Shown piece by piece: positions 7,047-8,945 of a stretch of 8,945 nucleotides of DNA. Origin of the DNA: Oscillospiraceae bacterium. Lineage in GTDB: Bacteria; Bacillota; Clostridia; Oscillospirales; Ruminococcaceae. Below the pieces are notes generated by a model. The model had not been told where the DNA came from. It did not search any database and was given only the letters and a program-made list of their open reading frames with translations. A program made the position numbers and the translations under genes. Location: the NCBI GenBank assembly GCA_029240015.1, contig JARBTU010000106.1, forward strand, positions 1 through 8,945, read 5' to 3'. Position 1 is the first letter of the stretch. Each line of letters begins with the position of its first letter.

Positions 7047-7370
7047 TTGGATACTCAAATGAAAAAGGGCATATTAGAAGTATGCGTATTGGCTGTGTTA
7101 AAAAAACAAGATTCTTATGGGTATAAAATAATTGGTGATATCTCTAACTTTATACCGATTTCAGAGTCCACGCTTTATCCTATTTTAAAGCGGCTTGAAA
7201 CAGGGAACTGTCTTACAACCTATTCGATCGCGCATAACGGAAGGCTTCGGAAGTATTATAAGATTACCCCGGTCGGACTGCGCCGCATCAAAGATTTTTT
7301 GGATGACTGGCGTGAGATCATGGATATTTATCAGTTTATCTTGCAGGAGGAAAAAGATGACGAAAGCTGA
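7047..7370 (+). CDS. PadR-family transcriptional regulator
   Basis: This is a 107-residue DNA-binding protein of the short PadR type, normally a dimeric winged-helix repressor. The start MDTQMKKGILEVCVLAVL is characteristic of the subgroup. DSYGYKII (22-29) follows, then the recognition helix ISESTLYPILKRLE (38-51) and the wing with NGRLRKYYKITPVG (64-77), then a C-terminal dimerisation helix (80-103). I chose the TTG at 7047 because AGGAGGG (7034-7040) lies 6 nt before it; the TTG at 7041 would leave no spacing, and the family's N terminus begins at MDTQ. It is the first gene of a three-gene unit and overlaps the next by 14 nt. It probably represses its own cassette through the dyad at the promoter. 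The inducer is unknown. Confidence 0.92.
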   Translation: MDTQMKKGILEVCVLAVLKKQDSYGYKIIGDISNFIPISESTLYPILKRLETGNCLTTYSIAHNGRLRKYYKITPVGLRRIKDFLDDWREIMDIYQFILQEEKDDES

Positions 7371-8013
7371 ATTTATTAGAAACTTATCTTCGCTTATTGA
7401 GGCGCTTCCTCAAGGCGAAAAACAAAAAGCAATTGATTTCTATTGCGAAATTATTGACGATCGCATGGAGAACGGAAAAACCGAGGAGGAAGCCGTCGCT
7501 GAGCTTGGAAGCATCTTGGCAATTTCTCAAAAGATTCTGGCAGAGAGCGGGCAAAACGCTAATTATAATAATTATTATAAATCCAGCCAAAGCTATGCTG
7601 CTCCTTCACACGGAGGATGGACAAAAGACTGGTTTGGGGGGCTGTCTAAAGGCTGGCTTATCGTAATCCTTGTTTTAACAAGCCCTATCTGGATTGGACT
7701 TGTAGCAGGGGTCGTTGGCATCATCATTGGGCTGCTTGGCGCTGTCCTTGGAATTGTCGTGTCTTTATTCGCCGCTGTTTTTGCCCTTGCGGTCGCATGC
7801 CTGGTGGGCTTCATCTCTTCTTTTATTGTAATGTCGACCAATCCGATTGGGGGCTTTGCACAACTTGGCGCTTCCCTTTTATGCGGAGGACTTTGCATCC
7901 TTCTTTGTATCGGATCCGTCAGCCTTATCAAGCTATTGGTTAAAGGATTTCGGAGTGGATATCAATCCGTTAAAAACAAAATTCATCGCAAAGGGGGCGT
8001 AGCTGTTGGGTAA
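7357..8013 (+). CDS. DUF1700-family membrane protein
   Basis: This is a 218-residue protein of unknown function, with the DUF1700 pattern at its N terminus. MTKAEFIRNLSSLIEALP is followed by DFYCEIIDDRMENG (27-40) and EEEAVAELGS (43-52), a helical cytosolic domain of about 65 residues. A low-complexity Asn/Tyr/Ser linker (about 66-85, NANYNNYYKSSQ) leads to several hydrophobic segments (about 100-125, 126-158, 168-196) rich in Gly, Ala, Ile and Val, and a basic tail. The start is the ATG at 7357, preceded by AGGAGG (7345-7350) at 6 nt; the frame is open further upstream, but that part only shadows padR. It overlaps padR by 14 nt and the next gene by 8 nt, so translational coupling is likely. 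Such proteins are typically found beside a PadR regulator and a DUF4097 protein. The DUF1700 assignment is confident; the role is not known. Confidence 0.9.
   Translation: MTKAEFIRNLSSLIEALPQGEKQKAIDFYCEIIDDRMENGKTEEEAVAELGSILAISQKILAESGQNANYNNYYKSSQSYAAPSHGGWTKDWFGGLSKGWLIVILVLTSPIWIGLVAGVVGIIIGLLGAVLGIVVSLFAAVFALAVACLVGFISSFIVMSTNPIGGFAQLGASLLCGGLCILLCIGSVSLIKLLVKGFRSGYQSVKNKIHRKGGVAVG
7563..7580. repeat. 18-bp perfect AT palindrome in the DUF1700 linker
   Basis: TTATAATAATTATTATAA is its own reverse complement. It encodes the Asn/Tyr-rich linker between the cytosolic and membrane parts of the DUF1700 protein, and may simply follow from AAT/TAT codon use. Confidence 0.6.
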
Positions 8014-8821
8014 GACTAAACTATTGCTCACCATCGCCGCATGTTTATGCTTTCTTGGAATTGCAATTGTGGGAACTTGCTTTGCTATAGGAGGATTTGA
8101 TTATATGAGTCTTGCTAATAATCAGAAATCTGAGGAAAAAATATATACCTCGGACCCTTCAGATATAGAAAATATAAGGGTTAACGCACATAACACAAGC
8201 GTGGAAGTTATTCAAACGGAAGATGAAGAAATATCTATCCAATATTATGAAAGCCAAAATCGGAAGTATTCTGTATCAAGCCAAAACCACCAGCTTGTTC
8301 TAAAGCAGGAATATTATAAAATGTTTAACATCGACTTCTTCAGCTTCTCTGAGATAGGTACAAATATTACTGTAAAAGTGCCAAAAAATTATAAAAACAG
8401 GATTGAAATTGAAACATCTAACAGTAGTATTTATGCGGAAGATATTAAAAGCACCAATAATTTAATTTTTAAAACTTCAAATAGCAAAATAGAACTCAGG
8501 GGTATCGTAGCCGACGACTTGACTGTTACAACAAGCAATGGAAAAATTACTTTATTTGATGTTGAGGGCTCATCCTCTGTCAATGCGAAAACATCCAATG
8601 GAAAAATTGAGCTCGACAATGTAAAAAGCGAGGATATTAAGCTTAAGTCATCCAATGGATCCATCGTGGGTTCTGTTGTGGGAAATGAGGATGATTACAG
8701 AATAAACGCAGATACCTCCAACGCCAGTAACAATCTTACCAATCGTTATGATGGAAAGTACTCTTTATCGGCTGAAACATCAAATGCAAGAATCGATATT
8801 GATTTTACAAACCCTTTTTAA
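8006..8821 (+). CDS. Membrane-anchored DUF4097 repeat protein
   Basis: This is a 271-residue protein: a short basic start, one hydrophobic segment (about 6-30) acting as signal anchor, then an extracytoplasmic domain. From about 137 on it holds seven repeats spaced 19-22 residues apart, each centred on (T/S)SN followed two residues later, in most copies, by Ile: 137-139, 157-159, 176-178, 196-198, 215-217, 237-239 and 258-260, for example TSNGKIELDNV. This is the pattern of DUF4097 proteins, predicted to form a beta-solenoid-like stack. LiaG of the Bacillus lia envelope-stress operon belongs to the same domain family, which suggests an envelope role here (inference). The start is TTG with AAGGGGG (7991-7997) at 8 nt; it overlaps the DUF1700 gene by 8 nt. 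No lipobox follows the membrane segment, so it is an anchored rather than a lipid-linked protein. The C terminus (IDIDFTNPF) looks natural, but the DNA beyond it is a mirror copy. Confidence 0.9.
   Translation: MGKTKLLLTIAACLCFLGIAIVGTCFAIGGFDYMSLANNQKSEEKIYTSDPSDIENIRVNAHNTSVEVIQTEDEEISIQYYESQNRKYSVSSQNHQLVLKQEYYKMFNIDFFSFSEIGTNITVKVPKNYKNRIEIETSNSSIYAEDIKSTNNLIFKTSNSKIELRGIVADDLTVTTSNGKITLFDVEGSSSVNAKTSNGKIELDNVKSEDIKLKSSNGSIVGSVVGNEDDYRINADTSNASNNLTNRYDGKYSLSAETSNARIDIDFTNPF
8414..8797 (+). repeat. Seven diverged ~60-bp tandem repeats encoding TSN motifs
   Basis: The coding sequence repeats at 57-66 bp intervals around an (A/T)C(A/T)(A/T)C(C/A)AA(T/C) core for Thr/Ser-Ser-Asn. The clearest copies are AGCAATGGAAAAATTAC at 8532-8548 and TCCAATGGAAAAATTGAG at 8594-8611. 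The copies are diverged, so this is old internal duplication rather than a fresh microsatellite-like expansion. Confidence 0.7.
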
Positions 8822-8833
8822 ACCCAACACAAT

Positions 8834-8870
8834 AAAAAAGATGCAGGAGTTAAACTCCTGCATCTTTTTT
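8834..8870 (+). terminator. Intrinsic terminator of the padR-DUF1700-DUF4097 operon
   Basis: AAAAAAGATGCAGGAGTT (8834-8851) and its complement (8853-8870) form an 18-bp hairpin ending in six T, 12 nt after the DUF4097 stop. This part alone is the size and form of the other terminators in the window and is probably genuine; the mirror symmetry that continues outside it is not expected of a terminator. Confidence 0.8.
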
Positions 8871-8882
8871 ATTGTGTTGGGT

Positions 8883-8945
8883 TTAAAAAGGGTTTGTAAA
8901 ATCAATATCGATTCTTGCATTTGATGTTTCAGCCGATAAAGAGTA
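8883..8945 (-). other. Mirror copy of the DUF4097 C-terminal codons
   Basis: Read on the minus strand, this stretch encodes the same last 20 residues (ending IDIDFTNPF, then stop) as the DUF4097 gene at 8759-8821, base for base. It would be the 3' end of a convergent second copy if the palindrome were real; more likely it is not a separate gene. Confidence 0.5.

Larger units (their letters stand above)
8759..8945. repeat. Perfect 187-bp palindrome (93-bp arms) at the window end
   Basis: Positions 8759-8851 are the exact reverse complement of 8853-8945, with a single central A at 8852 and no mismatch. The left arm holds the last 20 codons and stop of the DUF4097 gene, the short trailer and half of the terminator. 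The right arm is all of that in mirror image and continues to the very last base, so the arms may be longer. A terminator explains only the inner 37 bp. Zero divergence over coding DNA, plus the position at the edge, favours an assembler or amplification fold-back at the hairpin over a real inverted duplication. Confidence 0.97.

Noticed and set aside
7195..7356. Extension of the DUF1700 gene upstream to 7195
   Set aside because: The extra 54 residues only shadow padR; the ATG at 7357 has an ideal ribosome binding site and gives the family's normal N terminus.
7593..7931. 112-residue minus-strand frame under the DUF1700 gene
   Set aside because: It is a mirror of a Gly/Ala/Ile-rich membrane coding region giving a Pro/Thr/Lys-rich sequence; there is no ribosome binding site and the plus frame is clearly real.
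8414..8797. CRISPR-like or other short-repeat array from the periodic TSN codons
   Set aside because: The repeats are diverged, in frame and explained by the protein's repeat structure; there are no identical repeats with unique spacers.

Overview
The window reads as chromosomal DNA from a low-GC, Gram-positive, endospore-forming bacterium, most likely a member of the Clostridia. The evidence is a complete set of GerA-type germinant receptor genes, sigma-G-like promoters, AGGAGG-type ribosome binding sites, frequent TTG starts and U-rich intrinsic terminators. A finer placement (for example Oscillospirales) would be a guess. It looks like ordinary chromosome: no transposase, integrase, CRISPR array, tRNA or rRNA is visible. 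Both ends cut through structure: the left edge lies inside a gene, and the right edge lies inside a long perfect palindrome.

Layout. (1) 1-1257: the 3' part of an O-antigen ligase/polymerase-like membrane protein, closed by an intrinsic terminator. (2) 1289-2950: a phosphohexomutase (phosphomannomutase/phosphoglucomutase type) with its own sigma-A-type promoter, ending at a bidirectional terminator shared with the convergent gerC. (3) 2913-6970: a germinant receptor locus. gerA and gerC run on the minus strand; gerB runs divergently on the plus strand. Two sigma-G-type promoters sit back to back between them. gerB is interrupted by a +1 frameshift near 6306-6317. (4) 6995-8870: a tightly coupled three-gene cassette, PadR-family repressor - DUF1700 membrane protein - DUF4097 membrane-anchored repeat protein. 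It has a near-consensus sigma-A promoter, a candidate operator over the -10 element, and overlapping reading frames. (5) 8759-8945: a perfect inverted repeat with 93-bp arms, centred on the terminator hairpin after the DUF4097 gene and running off the window end. It mirrors the last 20 codons of that gene and is more likely an assembly fold-back than biology.

How the genes fit together. The first two genes both suit cell-surface polysaccharide work (polymer transfer; sugar-1-phosphate supply), but a terminator and a promoter separate them. GerA, GerB and GerC would form an inner-spore-membrane receptor that senses small-molecule germinants. The gerA-gerC / divergent gerB arrangement is the one known from the gerK locus of Clostridium perfringens. 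The PadR-DUF1700-DUF4097 cassette is a recurrent Firmicutes module of unknown function, probably tied to the cell envelope. I see no clearly unprecedented system. The points most worth checking are the terminal palindrome, the split gerB, the abutting divergent sigma-G promoters, and the gerC ribosome binding site lying in a hairpin with its own start codon.
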